From JAMBLL01 sp964460075 (lineage in GTDB: Bacteria > Actinomycetota > Acidimicrobiia > Spongiisociales > UBA5794): DNA of 64,000 nt. The stretch spans positions 16,874 through 80,873 of the forward strand of contig CAYWPC010000010.1 of the NCBI GenBank assembly GCA_964460075.1, in the 5' to 3' direction. The notes under the pieces were generated by a model. The model was not told the origin of the DNA. It made no database searches and saw nothing but the letters and a program-made list of their open reading frames with translations. The position numbers and the translations under genes are program-made. Positions 8,808 through 17,175 of this stretch are shown one piece after another. Positions within the stretch are counted from its first letter, which is position 1, and each line of letters opens with the position of its first letter.

Positions 8808-9572
8808 ATGGGTAACCCGTTCGATCTCACGGGAAAGGTGGCCCTTGTCACAGGGGGAAACAGCGGCATCGGGCTTGCAATGGCTGAGGGTCTTCAAGCC
8901 GCAGGCGCAAGGGTCGCGATCTGGGGCAGAAACGAGGACCGCAACGTCACCGCCCTTGAGCGTGTGCAGCGGCTGGGCGGAGACGCCGTTGCGATGGGGG
9001 TCGACGTTGCAGACGAACAGGCGGTCATCGACGGTTTCGCGGCGGTGCTCGACGCATTCGGACAGGTCGACGCGGTGTTCGCAAACGCCGGCGCAGGAGC
9101 AGGAGCCACTCCGTTCCACGAGATGAGCACACAAGAGTGGCGCGGACTATTCAAGGTGAACGTCGACGGTGTCTTCTGGACGTTCCGCGAAGCAATTAGG
9201 CACATGCAACCCCGCGGGTCGGGCTCGCTGGTCGCGACATCGTCGGTATCTGCAGACATGGGTTTCCCTAGGGGTGAACACTACGCAGCCACCAAGGCAG
9301 GAGTTCGAGCTGTGGTTCAGGGCATCGCGGTCGAATACGGCAAGTACGGGATCCGAGCCAATGCGATCTCTCCTGGATGGGTAGTCACCGGCATGACGGA
9401 CGGCTTCATAGAGGGTGATCGTTTCGAAGCCACGGTCAAGCCGAGGATTCCGCTCGGCCGATGGGGGAGACCGGAGGACTTCGCTGGGATCGCCGTGTAT
9501 CTCGCCTCTGACGCCTCGCGGTGGCACACGGGGGATACGATCACGATCGACGGCGGCTATCTCTACAAATAG
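8808..9572 (+). CDS. SDR-family oxidoreductase
   Basis: A 254-residue classical short-chain dehydrogenase. It has TGGNSGIG (cofactor loop), NAGAGAG, a catalytic Ser in ATSSVSA and YAATK (Tyr/Lys pair), ending in TIDGGYLYK. GGGAGG about ten bases upstream supports the ATG. It heads a run of acyl-CoA metabolism genes on the same strand, 52 bases before the next SDR, so a hydroxyacyl or steroid alcohol is a plausible substrate. The substrate cannot be read from sequence. Confidence 0.85.
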   Translation: MGNPFDLTGKVALVTGGNSGIGLAMAEGLQAAGARVAIWGRNEDRNVTALERVQRLGGDAVAMGVDVADEQAVIDGFAAVLDAFGQVDAVFANAGAGAGATPFHEMSTQEWRGLFKVNVDGVFWTFREAIRHMQPRGSGSLVATSSVSADMGFPRGEHYAATKAGVRAVVQGIAVEYGKYGIRANAISPGWVVTGMTDGFIEGDRFEATVKPRIPLGRWGRPEDFAGIAVYLASDASRWHTGDTITIDGGYLYK

Positions 9573-9624
9573 CAGCTTGAGGCACCCCTACAATAAGTGA
9601 ACGGCGGATAACAATCGAGGAAAC

Positions 9625-10539
9625 ATGATCACGTTCGATGAACAGGTTGCAATCGTTACCGGGGCAGGCCAAGGTCTCGGACGTTCACACGCATTGGCCC
9701 TTGGTGCGCGTGGCGCACGCGTTGTCGTTAACGACCTCGGTGGCGCACGCGACGGTACCGGCGCATCGCTCACAGCTGCCGAGACAGTCGTTGCAGAGAT
9801 CGTTGCCGCCGGGGGCGAAGCCATGGCTAGCGGTGCAGACATCACCGATCCAGGGGCCGTGGAAGCCATGGTCGAGGAAGCCGTGGATCGCTGGGGTCGT
9901 GTGGATGTTCTGATCAACAACGCAGGGATCTTGAGGGACAAGACGTTCGCCAACATGGAGCGGGCCGATTTCGATATGGTCGTCAACGTCCATCTGAGGG
10001 GCACAGCCATCTGCACAAAGGCGGTGTGGGGCCTGATGCGCGATCGTGGGTATGGCAGGATTCTCGTCACGACGTCGTCCTCCGGTTTGTACGGGAATTT
10101 CGGCCAAGCGAACTACGGCGCAGCGAAGCTCGGCATCGTCGGACTCATGAACACACTGCGGGCCGAGGGCGGTAAGTACGACATTCGAGTCAACGCACTT
10201 GCACCGGTAGCGCACACTCGCATGACAGACGATCTCTTGCCGGAGGAGGCCAAGCAACTTCTACGCCCACAGGAGGTAACGCCGGCTGTGGTGTACCTCG
10301 TGTCGAAGGACGCGCCCAACGGCATCATCCTTGCCGCGGGTGCGGGCGGTTTTGCTGCAGTGAGGATCTATGAGACCGACGGCATCTGGCTAGAGGAACA
10401 GGACCGAACCCCTGAGACGATTCAGGCCAGGATGGACGACATCCTCGACCCGGCGGGACAGCAGGAGTTCACCGCTGGAGGGGAACAGTCGATGAAGTTC
10501 CTCGGCAAAGCCATGGAAGGCGCACAGATCTCGGACTGA
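9625..10539 (+). CDS. SDR of the multifunctional-enzyme-2 / 3-hydroxyacyl-CoA dehydrogenase type
   Basis: A 304-residue SDR resembling the N-terminal (3R)-hydroxyacyl-CoA dehydrogenase domain of peroxisomal multifunctional enzyme 2. It has TGAGQGLGRSHAL, the diagnostic VVNDLGGARDG stretch, NNAGILRDKTF, the Ser of TTSSSGLYGNFGQ and YGAAK. The C-terminal extension of about 50 residues after the SDR core is typical of this subgroup. Together with the MaoC hydratase, thiolase and acyl-CoA dehydrogenases nearby it supplies the dehydrogenation step of a beta-oxidation cycle. The thiolase start lies 10 bases downstream. Confidence 0.85.
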   Translation: MITFDEQVAIVTGAGQGLGRSHALALGARGARVVVNDLGGARDGTGASLTAAETVVAEIVAAGGEAMASGADITDPGAVEAMVEEAVDRWGRVDVLINNAGILRDKTFANMERADFDMVVNVHLRGTAICTKAVWGLMRDRGYGRILVTTSSSGLYGNFGQANYGAAKLGIVGLMNTLRAEGGKYDIRVNALAPVAHTRMTDDLLPEEAKQLLRPQEVTPAVVYLVSKDAPNGIILAAGAGGFAAVRIYETDGIWLEEQDRTPETIQARMDDILDPAGQQEFTAGGEQSMKFLGKAMEGAQISD

Positions 10540-10549
10540 GGAGGGCAAT

Positions 10550-11731
10550 ATGAAGGAAGCGGTCATCGTATCGGCTGCGAGGACGCCCATCGGCAAGGCA
10601 TATCGCGGCGCCTTCAACAACCTAGAAGCTCCGAGCCTTGCTGCGGTTCCGATCAGGGCCGCGGTTGAGCGCTGCGGCGTCGAACCGGGAGAAGTCGATG
10701 ATGTGATCATGGGATGCGCCATGACCCAGGGCACACAGTTCCCGAACATCGGTCGTCTCAGCGCGCTCGCGGCGGACCTTCCTACGTCCGTGAGCGGCAT
10801 GACGATCGATCGTCAATGTTCCTCAGGCATGATGGCGATCGCAACAGCGGCCAAGCAAGTCATGTGCGACGGCATGGACATCGTGATTGCCGGTGGCGTC
10901 GAATCGATATCGCTCGCACAAAACGAGCACACGAACACGTGGAGAATGATAGATCCAGCGCTCATCGAGAAGCATCCAGCTGCCTACATGCCGATGATCG
11001 CAACGGCGGACGTGGTCGCTGAGCGATTCGAGATTTCGAGAGAGGCGCAAGACGCATACGGCTATCAGTCCCAGATGCGTACCGCCGCAGCCCAGGAGGC
11101 AGGTGCGTTCGACGAGGAGATCGTGTCCGTCACAGCTACCAAGATGCTCGTGAACCGCGAGACTGGTGCGTCGACATACGAAGAAGTGACCCTGAGCAAG
11201 GACGAAGGCAACAGGCCGTCGACCACGGTTGAGGGCCTTGCAAGTCTCGGACCTGTAACCGTTGGTGGGACCATCACAGCGGGGAATGCGAGCCAACTCT
11301 CAGACGGTGCCGCTGCCACGGTCGTGATGGATGCCGCGCTTGCAGAGCAGCGCGGTTTGGAGCCACTTGGCTACTACCGGGGCATGGCTGTCGCCGGCGT
11401 CGACCCAGACATCATGGGAATCGGCCCCGTGTACGCCGTACCCAAGTTGCTCGAGAACACTGGTCTCACGATGGACGACGTCGATCTGTGGGAACTGAAT
11501 GAAGCGTTCGCCGTTCAGGTGATCTACTGCCGTGACCAGCTGGGGATTCCCAACGAGAAGCTCAATGTCCATGGCGGTGCCATCTCGATTGGCCATCCGT
11601 ACGGGATGACCGGTGCGCGAATGGTTATGCATGCCCTGATCGAAGGGAAGAAACGCGGGGCCCGATACGTCGTTGCGACCATGTGCGTCGGCGGAGGGAT
11701 GGGAGCTGCCGGCCTGTTCGAGGTTGCGTGA
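10550..11731 (+). CDS. Acetyl-CoA C-acyltransferase (thiolase)
   Basis: A 393-residue thiolase that cleaves 3-ketoacyl-CoA with CoA, the last step of beta-oxidation. The nucleophile is C90 in DRQCSSGM; the second active-site pair is in GHPYGMTGAR (His) and CVGGGMGAAG (Cys), with NEAFAVQ between. GAGGAGGGC just upstream gives a strong ribosome site. The stop overlaps the next start as TGATG, so the quinone-reductase-like gene is translationally coupled. Degradative (FadA-type) rather than biosynthetic use is inferred from the neighbours. Confidence 0.92.
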   Translation: MKEAVIVSAARTPIGKAYRGAFNNLEAPSLAAVPIRAAVERCGVEPGEVDDVIMGCAMTQGTQFPNIGRLSALAADLPTSVSGMTIDRQCSSGMMAIATAAKQVMCDGMDIVIAGGVESISLAQNEHTNTWRMIDPALIEKHPAAYMPMIATADVVAERFEISREAQDAYGYQSQMRTAAAQEAGAFDEEIVSVTATKMLVNRETGASTYEEVTLSKDEGNRPSTTVEGLASLGPVTVGGTITAGNASQLSDGAAATVVMDAALAEQRGLEPLGYYRGMAVAGVDPDIMGIGPVYAVPKLLENTGLTMDDVDLWELNEAFAVQVIYCRDQLGIPNEKLNVHGGAISIGHPYGMTGARMVMHALIEGKKRGARYVVATMCVGGGMGAAGLFEVA

Positions 11732-12741
11732 TGCGGGCGGTTCGCTGTGTCGAGCTCGGTCCATTCACGAACCTTGAACTCGTAGACATACCAGACACGG
11801 AGGTCGGCAAGGGTCAGATACGTATCGCGATGCGTGCAGCCAGCCTCAACTTTCCCGATCTCCTCGTGGTTCAGGGCCTGTACCAGATCAAGGCTGATCC
11901 TCCGTTTACGCCTGGCGCCGAAGGTGCAGGTGTGGTCTCGGAGGTGGGCGAGGGCGTCCAACACCACCAGGTTGGCGATCGGGTAGCTGCCGTCGGGGCA
12001 ACGGGTGCGTTTGCGGACCAATGGGTCATCGATGCCGACGCAGCGACGCAGATCCCGGACGGTGTCGACTTCATTACCGCTGCGTCACTCATCTTGGCGT
12101 ACGGAACGTCGTATCACGCTCTGGTGCAACGAGCCAACCTTCGAGAAGGTGAGACCCTGCTCGTACTCGGCGCAGCCGGTGGCGTTGGAGCCGCGGCAGT
12201 TGAGCTTGGCAAAGCCATGGGCGCCACCGTGATTGCAGCGGCGAGCACTGCGGCCAAGCTCGACTTCTGTCGTTCCCTTGGTGCGGATTCGGTCATCAAC
12301 TACTCGGAGGAGAATCTCAAAGATCAGGTGAAGACGCTCACGGGAGGCCGCGGCGTCGATGTGGTCTTTGATCCGGTGGGAGGGGACCTGTCCGAGCGGG
12401 CGCTTCGCTCCATTGCTTGGAAGGGACGGTATTTGGTGATCGGGTTTGCCGCGGGAGACATTCCCAAGATCTCACTCAACCTTCCGCTGCTCAAGGGTGC
12501 CTCGATCGTCGGAGTGTGGTGGGGGTCGTTCGTTCAGCACGAGCCGGAGGTCAATGATGCGAACCGTTCGGCGATCTTCGACATGTTGGCAAGCGGCTCG
12601 CTCAGCCCCCGCATCACCAACGTGTACCCTCTCGCCGAGTACAGGGAGGCGTTCGACATGCTCGCCTCGCGTCGTGCGATGGGCAAGGTCGTCCTGAGTA
12701 TTAGCGACCCGTCAGGCGTCGGGCACCACGAAGGCCTGTAG
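11731..12741 (+). CDS. NADPH:quinone oxidoreductase-like MDR protein
   Basis: A 336-residue medium-chain dehydrogenase/reductase of the zinc-free quinone-oxidoreductase branch. It has SLNFPDLLVVQG, GAEGAGVV, the NADPH loop LGAAGGVGAAAVELGKAMGA and a C-terminal MGKVVLSI. No structural-zinc Cys cluster is present. Members reduce quinones or the double bond of enoyl compounds; in this cluster an enoyl-CoA or enone substrate is plausible but unproven. The start is the ATG in TGATG at the thiolase stop. Its 3' end overlaps the stop of the convergent SDR by about 30 bases. Confidence 0.82.
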   Translation: MRAVRCVELGPFTNLELVDIPDTEVGKGQIRIAMRAASLNFPDLLVVQGLYQIKADPPFTPGAEGAGVVSEVGEGVQHHQVGDRVAAVGATGAFADQWVIDADAATQIPDGVDFITAASLILAYGTSYHALVQRANLREGETLLVLGAAGGVGAAAVELGKAMGATVIAAASTAAKLDFCRSLGADSVINYSEENLKDQVKTLTGGRGVDVVFDPVGGDLSERALRSIAWKGRYLVIGFAAGDIPKISLNLPLLKGASIVGVWWGSFVQHEPEVNDANRSAIFDMLASGSLSPRITNVYPLAEYREAFDMLASRRAMGKVVLSISDPSGVGHHEGL

Positions 12742-13497
12742 CTTCCGCATCCCTACGAGCCACCGGTCGTAGTCGTTCGCTTTTCGCTGAAAGTACTCAC
12801 CGACCACTGCGTGGGGGAGGATCAGGAACCGCTCTTCTGCGATCCCCTGAACGACGGCTTCCGCCACATCCTCGGCGGTGATCGCGTTCTCCCTCACCCA
12901 CGTCTGCATCTCGAGCGTGTGGCCACCAAAGGCCTCGAGCATCGGGGTATCGACAAACTGCGGGCAGAGGCAGGAGACCTTGATGCCCCGGTCACCGTAG
13001 GTGACGGCGATCCACTCGGCGAGAGCGACCGCTGCATGCTTCGTAACGGAGTACGGTGCCGCTCCGATGTTGGTGAGCAGCCCCGCGGCGGATGCCGTCG
13101 TCAGTATGTAGCCGTCGCCGCGAGCGAGCATCCCAGGGAGCGCGTGGCGTGTCGCGTACACATGCGCCATGACGTTCACATCCCAGGTTCTCTGCCAGTC
13201 GGCGTTCGTTGCATCGACCGACCCGTCGGTTGGGATCCCAGCGTTCAAGCAGAGGAGGTCGATCCGCCCATACGTCGATTCCACGTGTTGGACGACGGAG
13301 CGCGTTTGGTCCTCGTTTGTCACGTCGAGTGCCATGGCTTCGCCGTGGACCGCACTGGCAACCGCGGCTGCTCCCTCTGCATCAACGTCGGTGACTATGA
13401 CCGCTCCCGCGCCACCGTCTGCGAACCGTTTCGCCATTGCAGCGCCTATACCGCCGGCGCCGCCCGTGATGACGACGACTTTCTCTCTGATGTCCAA
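12712..13497 (-). CDS. SDR-family oxidoreductase, minus strand
   Basis: A classical SDR with VVVITGGAGGIGAA, CLNAGIP, TTASAAG and YSVTK. The chosen start is TTG at 13497 (MDIREKVV...), because AGAGGA precedes it by 5 bases and it gives the usual short lead before the cofactor loop; an ATG at 13533 would add 12 residues without a clear ribosome site. It lies inside the acyl-CoA cluster but on the opposite strand, divergent from the MaoC gene. The substrate is unknown; the C-terminus is about 40 residues longer than minimal SDRs. Confidence 0.8.
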   Translation of the reverse strand: MDIREKVVVITGGAGGIGAAMAKRFADGGAGAVIVTDVDAEGAAAVASAVHGEAMALDVTNEDQTRSVVQHVESTYGRIDLLCLNAGIPTDGSVDATNADWQRTWDVNVMAHVYATRHALPGMLARGDGYILTTASAAGLLTNIGAAPYSVTKHAAVALAEWIAVTYGDRGIKVSCLCPQFVDTPMLEAFGGHTLEMQTWVRENAITAEDVAEAVVQGIAEERFLILPHAVVGEYFQRKANDYDRWLVGMRKLQAFVVPDA

Positions 13498-13600
13498 GGA
13501 TGTCCTCTGATCGCTCAGGAGTGATACTGCCATCTTCGGTCGACCTACGGAGGAGTATGCCGAGTAAACTGCCGTTCACAAGTAGCGAGAGAAGGATGCC

Positions 13601-14068
13601 ATGACAACCGTTCCCATCGATCAACTCTCCTCGTACATCGGCACCGAGATAGGGCGGTCCGACTGGTTCACCGTGGACCAGGCTCGAATCGATGCTTTCG
13701 CCGACGCCACGCTGGACAATCAGTGGATTCACGTCGAAGGCGACGCTGCCGCGTCCGGACCATTCGGCAGACCGATCGCTCACGGTTTCTTGACCTTGTC
13801 GATGCTGAGCCACCTCACGGGGAACGCCTCAATCGTTCCTGAGGGTGCAGCGATGCTTATCAATTACGGCAGCGACAAGGTGCGCTTTCTCGCTCCGGTA
13901 CGAGTCGGCTCGAACATCAGGGCGGTCTCGACACTGAAGGAGGTCAGGGAGCGGTCCTCGGGCCAATACCTCATGACCTCCAACATCGTGGTCGAGATCG
14001 AGGGAGAACAGACTCCAGCGCTCGTGGCGGATATCTTGACCCTTGCGGTAATGGCACCAACTGCGTAG
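13601..14068 (+). CDS. MaoC-family (R)-specific enoyl-CoA hydratase
   Basis: A 155-residue hotdog-fold protein of the NodN/MaoC type. DATLDNQWIHV contains the catalytic Asp/His pair in the hydratase-2 motif, and RPIAHGFLTLSML follows as the second conserved block. It is predicted to hydrate enoyl-CoA to (3R)-hydroxyacyl-CoA, matching the multifunctional-enzyme-2-type SDR at 9.6 kb. GAGAGAAGG lies about 10 bases before the ATG. It is divergent from the minus-strand SDR and 35 bases before the first acyl-CoA dehydrogenase. Confidence 0.87.
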   Translation: MTTVPIDQLSSYIGTEIGRSDWFTVDQARIDAFADATLDNQWIHVEGDAAASGPFGRPIAHGFLTLSMLSHLTGNASIVPEGAAMLINYGSDKVRFLAPVRVGSNIRAVSTLKEVRERSSGQYLMTSNIVVEIEGEQTPALVADILTLAVMAPTA

Positions 14069-14103
14069 TCGCAACAGCTACGCACACACCGGGAGATATC
14101 TAC

Positions 14104-15309
14104 GTGACAGACACAACACACGACGCAGGGGTCGTCGAGGAAGCCATCGACCGACTACTCGCCGACTTCCCACCCGATGCCACCGACACCAAGTTGTTCT
14201 GGGGCGCCCAGTTTGACGCAGGCCTAGCGTTCGTGGACTTTCCAGTCGGCCACGGTGGCCTCGGCGTGTCACCCAAGCACCGCGAGACTATTGCGAGAAG
14301 ACTCACAGAAGCGGGTGCGCCGACTTGGAATCGTTTGGCGAACGTTCTCGGCATCGGCATGGGGTCTGGTGTACTCGCTGCACACGGAACGGAAGCACAG
14401 ATGACTCGCTGGCTGCGCCCGATGTTCACCATGGACGAGATCTGGTGCCAGATGTTCTCCGAGCCTGGCGCAGGCTCGGATCTTGCCGGTCTATCGACCC
14501 GTGCGGTCAAGGACGGTGACGAATGGGTCGTCAACGGCCAGAAGGTGTGGACCACACTCGCCCACCTCGCCAAGTGGGGGATGCTCGTGGCGCGAACGGA
14601 CCCCGATCAGCCAAAGCACAAGGGACTCACCTACTTCATCGTCGACATGGAGGCAGAGGGGATCGACATTCGGCCTCTGTACCAGATCACGGGTGAAGCG
14701 GAGTTCAACGAGGTGTTCTTCGACGACGCCAGGATCCCCGACACTTTCAGGATCGACGACGTTGGTGCCGGTTGGCGGGTGGCGATGACAACGCTGATGA
14801 ACGAGCGGGTAGCCATTGGCGGCAACACAGTACCGAGAAACCACGGTGCCATTGGTGTAGCAATACAGACGTGGAAGACGTCCGGCTCTCGCGATGAGGC
14901 GACGAGGCGTGAGTTGGTTCGGCTATGGGGAGAGGTCGAGGCACTCCGTCTCACGACGCTTCGAGCCACCGAGGCGATGGAGGCAGGTGTGCCTGGACCT
15001 GAAGGATCGACAGGGAAGCTCGCGTGGGCCGATCTGAACAAAGAGGTCACATCCTTCACTGTTTCGATGCTCGGACTCGAAGGCGCAACCATCCCAGAGA
15101 GCTACACACTCGAAGCGACCACCTACGACACTCGGGAGGTTGAGCGGGTCATGAGCCCCCAGAGACAGTTCTTGCGGGCTCGTGCCAACAGCATCGAGGG
15201 TGGCACATCAGAGATCATGCGCAACATTCTTGGCGAACGAGTGTTGGGCCTCCCAGGAGAACCTCGGGTCGACAAGGAGATTCCATGGAAGGAGGTCCCA
15301 CGTGGCTGA
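14104..15309 (+). CDS. Acyl-CoA dehydrogenase (FadE-type), first of pair
   Basis: A 401-residue flavoprotein with GTG start that introduces the alpha-beta double bond into an acyl-CoA. It has WCQMFSEPGAGSDLAG (FAD/substrate region), VVNGQKVWTT and the C-terminal EGGTSEIMRN followed by LGLPGEP. It overlaps the second dehydrogenase by 8 bases. Adjacent, co-translated dehydrogenase genes of this type often form alpha2beta2 heterotetramers in actinobacterial steroid or branched-acid degradation (FadE28/FadE29-like); that is inference from layout. Confidence 0.9.
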   Translation: MTDTTHDAGVVEEAIDRLLADFPPDATDTKLFWGAQFDAGLAFVDFPVGHGGLGVSPKHRETIARRLTEAGAPTWNRLANVLGIGMGSGVLAAHGTEAQMTRWLRPMFTMDEIWCQMFSEPGAGSDLAGLSTRAVKDGDEWVVNGQKVWTTLAHLAKWGMLVARTDPDQPKHKGLTYFIVDMEAEGIDIRPLYQITGEAEFNEVFFDDARIPDTFRIDDVGAGWRVAMTTLMNERVAIGGNTVPRNHGAIGVAIQTWKTSGSRDEATRRELVRLWGEVEALRLTTLRATEAMEAGVPGPEGSTGKLAWADLNKEVTSFTVSMLGLEGATIPESYTLEATTYDTREVERVMSPQRQFLRARANSIEGGTSEIMRNILGERVLGLPGEPRVDKEIPWKEVPRG

Positions 15310-16426
15310 TGCAATCACGTTTCAACGCAGCGAAGAACAGTCGATGCTCGCGAGCACACTTCGTGCATTCCTCGAAGAGCACACGAGTCTCGACAAGGTT
15401 CGTGATATGTCTCTCACGCTCGATGCGTTCGACAAGACGGCATGGGAGGGTCTTGCTGAGATGGGCGTCATCGGTCTCACCATCCCAGAGGTCTTTGGTG
15501 GTGCCGGCTGCGGGCTCGCCGAGATGGCGGTCGTGTTCGAGGAGCTCGGCCGGATGGTGACACCATCACCGCTCCTCTCCTCGTTGCTTGCGTCGACTGC
15601 GATCCTGGAGGCAGCATCGGAAGATCAGAAGGCAGCATTCCTCCCGTCCATAGCGTCTGGGGAGACGATCGCGACCCTTGCAGTCTTCGAGGATGCCCAC
15701 AGCGTGGACCTCACCGATATTGGAACGGTTGCCCAGCCCGACAACGGTGGGTGGGTGATTGGTGGGACCAAGCGTTTCGTCACCGATGCTCCGAATGCAG
15801 ACCTATTCATCGTCACCGCACGCGTCAGGGACGGCGTTGGACTGTTTGCCATTGACGCTGAAGCTGACGGTGTCACCGTGCTCGCAACACCGTCTCTGGA
15901 CGCTACTCGCCCACTCGGAGAGGTCGTGTTGAGCGGCGTGCGTGTGGCAGCAGCCGCATATCTGGGTGAAGCCGCACATCCCGAAGCTGTTCGGCTGGCA
16001 CTCGACGTTGGCGTCGTGGCGCTCGCGCAGGAGCAGGTTGGAGGCGCCCAGCGTTGCCTGGAGATCGCCGTCGACCATGCCAAGACGAGATATCAGTTCG
16101 GGAGAGCTATCGGTTCCTTCCAGGCTGTCAAGCACACCTGTGCGAACATGCTCGTAGCGGTCGAGCATGCGAAATCTGTTGCTTGGCACGCTGCGCGGTC
16201 GATTGAGGATCCATCTGAGGCGTCGATCGCTGTGCCACTCGCGAAGTCCGTTTGCTCTGATGCATACGTGAGGGTCGCAGGTGACACGATTCAGGTTCTC
16301 GGCGGCATAGGCTTCACTTGGGAGCACGACGCACATCTCTATTTCAAGCGAGCGAAGTCGACGGCGCTCCTTCTCGGATCCGTCGGCAGTTATCGGGATC
16401 GTCTCGGTGCCTCGATAGGGGTGTGA
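15302..16426 (+). CDS. Acyl-CoA dehydrogenase (FadE-type), second of pair
   Basis: A 374-residue acyl-CoA dehydrogenase starting at GTG 15302 within the end of the first one (8-base overlap). The sequence has the N-terminal helical domain, GLTIPEVFGGAGCG, a shortened middle domain (VTDAPNAD, region of the FAD loop less conserved than in the first protein) and C-terminal RYQFGRAIGSFQAVKH and LGGIGFTWEHD. It is shorter and more divergent than its partner, consistent with the non-catalytic or differently specialised subunit of a heteromeric enzyme. A TetR gene begins 4 bases after its stop. Confidence 0.9.
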   Translation: MADAITFQRSEEQSMLASTLRAFLEEHTSLDKVRDMSLTLDAFDKTAWEGLAEMGVIGLTIPEVFGGAGCGLAEMAVVFEELGRMVTPSPLLSSLLASTAILEAASEDQKAAFLPSIASGETIATLAVFEDAHSVDLTDIGTVAQPDNGGWVIGGTKRFVTDAPNADLFIVTARVRDGVGLFAIDAEADGVTVLATPSLDATRPLGEVVLSGVRVAAAAYLGEAAHPEAVRLALDVGVVALAQEQVGGAQRCLEIAVDHAKTRYQFGRAIGSFQAVKHTCANMLVAVEHAKSVAWHAARSIEDPSEASIAVPLAKSVCSDAYVRVAGDTIQVLGGIGFTWEHDAHLYFKRAKSTALLLGSVGSYRDRLGASIGV

Positions 16427-16430
16427 CCTC

Positions 16431-17066
16431 GTGACACAGGCCTCGGACGGCATCCCTCAAGGTTCTGCGACGCGGCGCGGGCAAGTGCGCCGAGAGCAGA
16501 TCGTCACTGCTGCAACGGCCCTGTTCCATCGAAACGGATTCCACGCCACCGGCATCGACGACATTGGCGCAGCCGCAGGGATCACAGGACCAGGGATATA
16601 CCGCCACTTTTCGAGTAAGGACGAGATCCTCATGGTGGTGTTCGACCGAATTTGGTTGATCTTGCGTGACAGCATCCAGGCCGCCGCCCTACTTCCACCC
16701 CGTGAGGCACTCGAACTGCTCGTGGAGACACATGTCGGATTCGTCGTTGATCATCGTGCAGCGACCACGCTTCTGCTGCACGAGCTTCGTTCACTCCCTG
16801 AGGACTACCAAGTGAAAGCGAGGCGAAACGATGTCACATATCAGGATGCTTGGGCGATGGCGATCGTCGCGTGCAACCCACACCTAGGACTCGACGATGC
16901 CCGAATCGTCGCGAGGTCGTGCTTCTGGCTGATCAACTCGTTCGATGACGACTCGGACGCCGGACGCGTGCCTCCGGATCGTGCCAAGGAGCTGCTCACG
17001 TCAATGACGAACGGCGTTCTCACATCGCTCAACGCAGTGAACGCCGACGTTGGGCGATCGCAGTAG
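16431..17066 (+). CDS. TetR-family transcriptional regulator
   Basis: A 211-residue repressor with GTG start. The HTH lies at about residues 20-65 (FHATGIDDIGAAAGIT then IYRHFSSKDEIL), the classic TetR recognition region; the remainder is the ligand-binding helical domain. It is the fifth gene of the plus-strand run beginning at the MaoC gene, so autoregulation of the acyl-CoA cluster through an acyl-CoA ligand is a reasonable guess (KstR/FadR-like). I found no convincing palindromic operator. Confidence 0.88.
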   Translation: MTQASDGIPQGSATRRGQVRREQIVTAATALFHRNGFHATGIDDIGAAAGITGPGIYRHFSSKDEILMVVFDRIWLILRDSIQAAALLPPREALELLVETHVGFVVDHRAATTLLLHELRSLPEDYQVKARRNDVTYQDAWAMAIVACNPHLGLDDARIVARSCFWLINSFDDDSDAGRVPPDRAKELLTSMTNGVLTSLNAVNADVGRSQ

Positions 17067-17067
17067 G

Positions 17068-17104
17068 GTAAAATTATGCAATTCGGAACATTTATCCCAC
17101 AGGG
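17068..17104 (+). repeat. Direct repeat, upstream copy of the LLM gene start
   Basis: This 37-base segment recurs at 17139-17175 with a single difference (T at 17075, G at 17146), a 71-base period. It contains the beginning of the downstream gene: ATG at 17076 encodes MQFGTFIPQG, the same first residues, then runs 13 more codons to a TGA at 17145-17147. The spacer between copies is unrelated. Confidence 0.95.
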
Positions 17105-17147
17105 TTCGGTACGTCGAATTCCGAGCATTGAGCGATACGTAAAATGA
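17076..17147 (+). pseudogene. 23-codon duplicated gene start overlapping the LLM start
   Basis: An open frame from ATG 17076 begins with the first ten residues of the oxidoreductase, then 13 unrelated residues, and stops at TGA 17145-17147. That stop overlaps the tandem ATGATG of the real gene (17144-17149). It is either a remnant of a partial duplication or a functional leader that couples translation. No Shine-Dalgarno sequence is evident before either copy. Confidence 0.5.
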
Positions 17148-17175
17148 TGCAATTCGGAACATTTATCCCACAGGG
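17139..17175 (+). repeat. Direct repeat, downstream copy containing the true LLM start
   Basis: Second copy of the 37-base repeat. The single change turns TTATG into the ATGATG at which the full-length oxidoreductase starts. The repeat ends at codon 10 of the gene. Confidence 0.95.
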
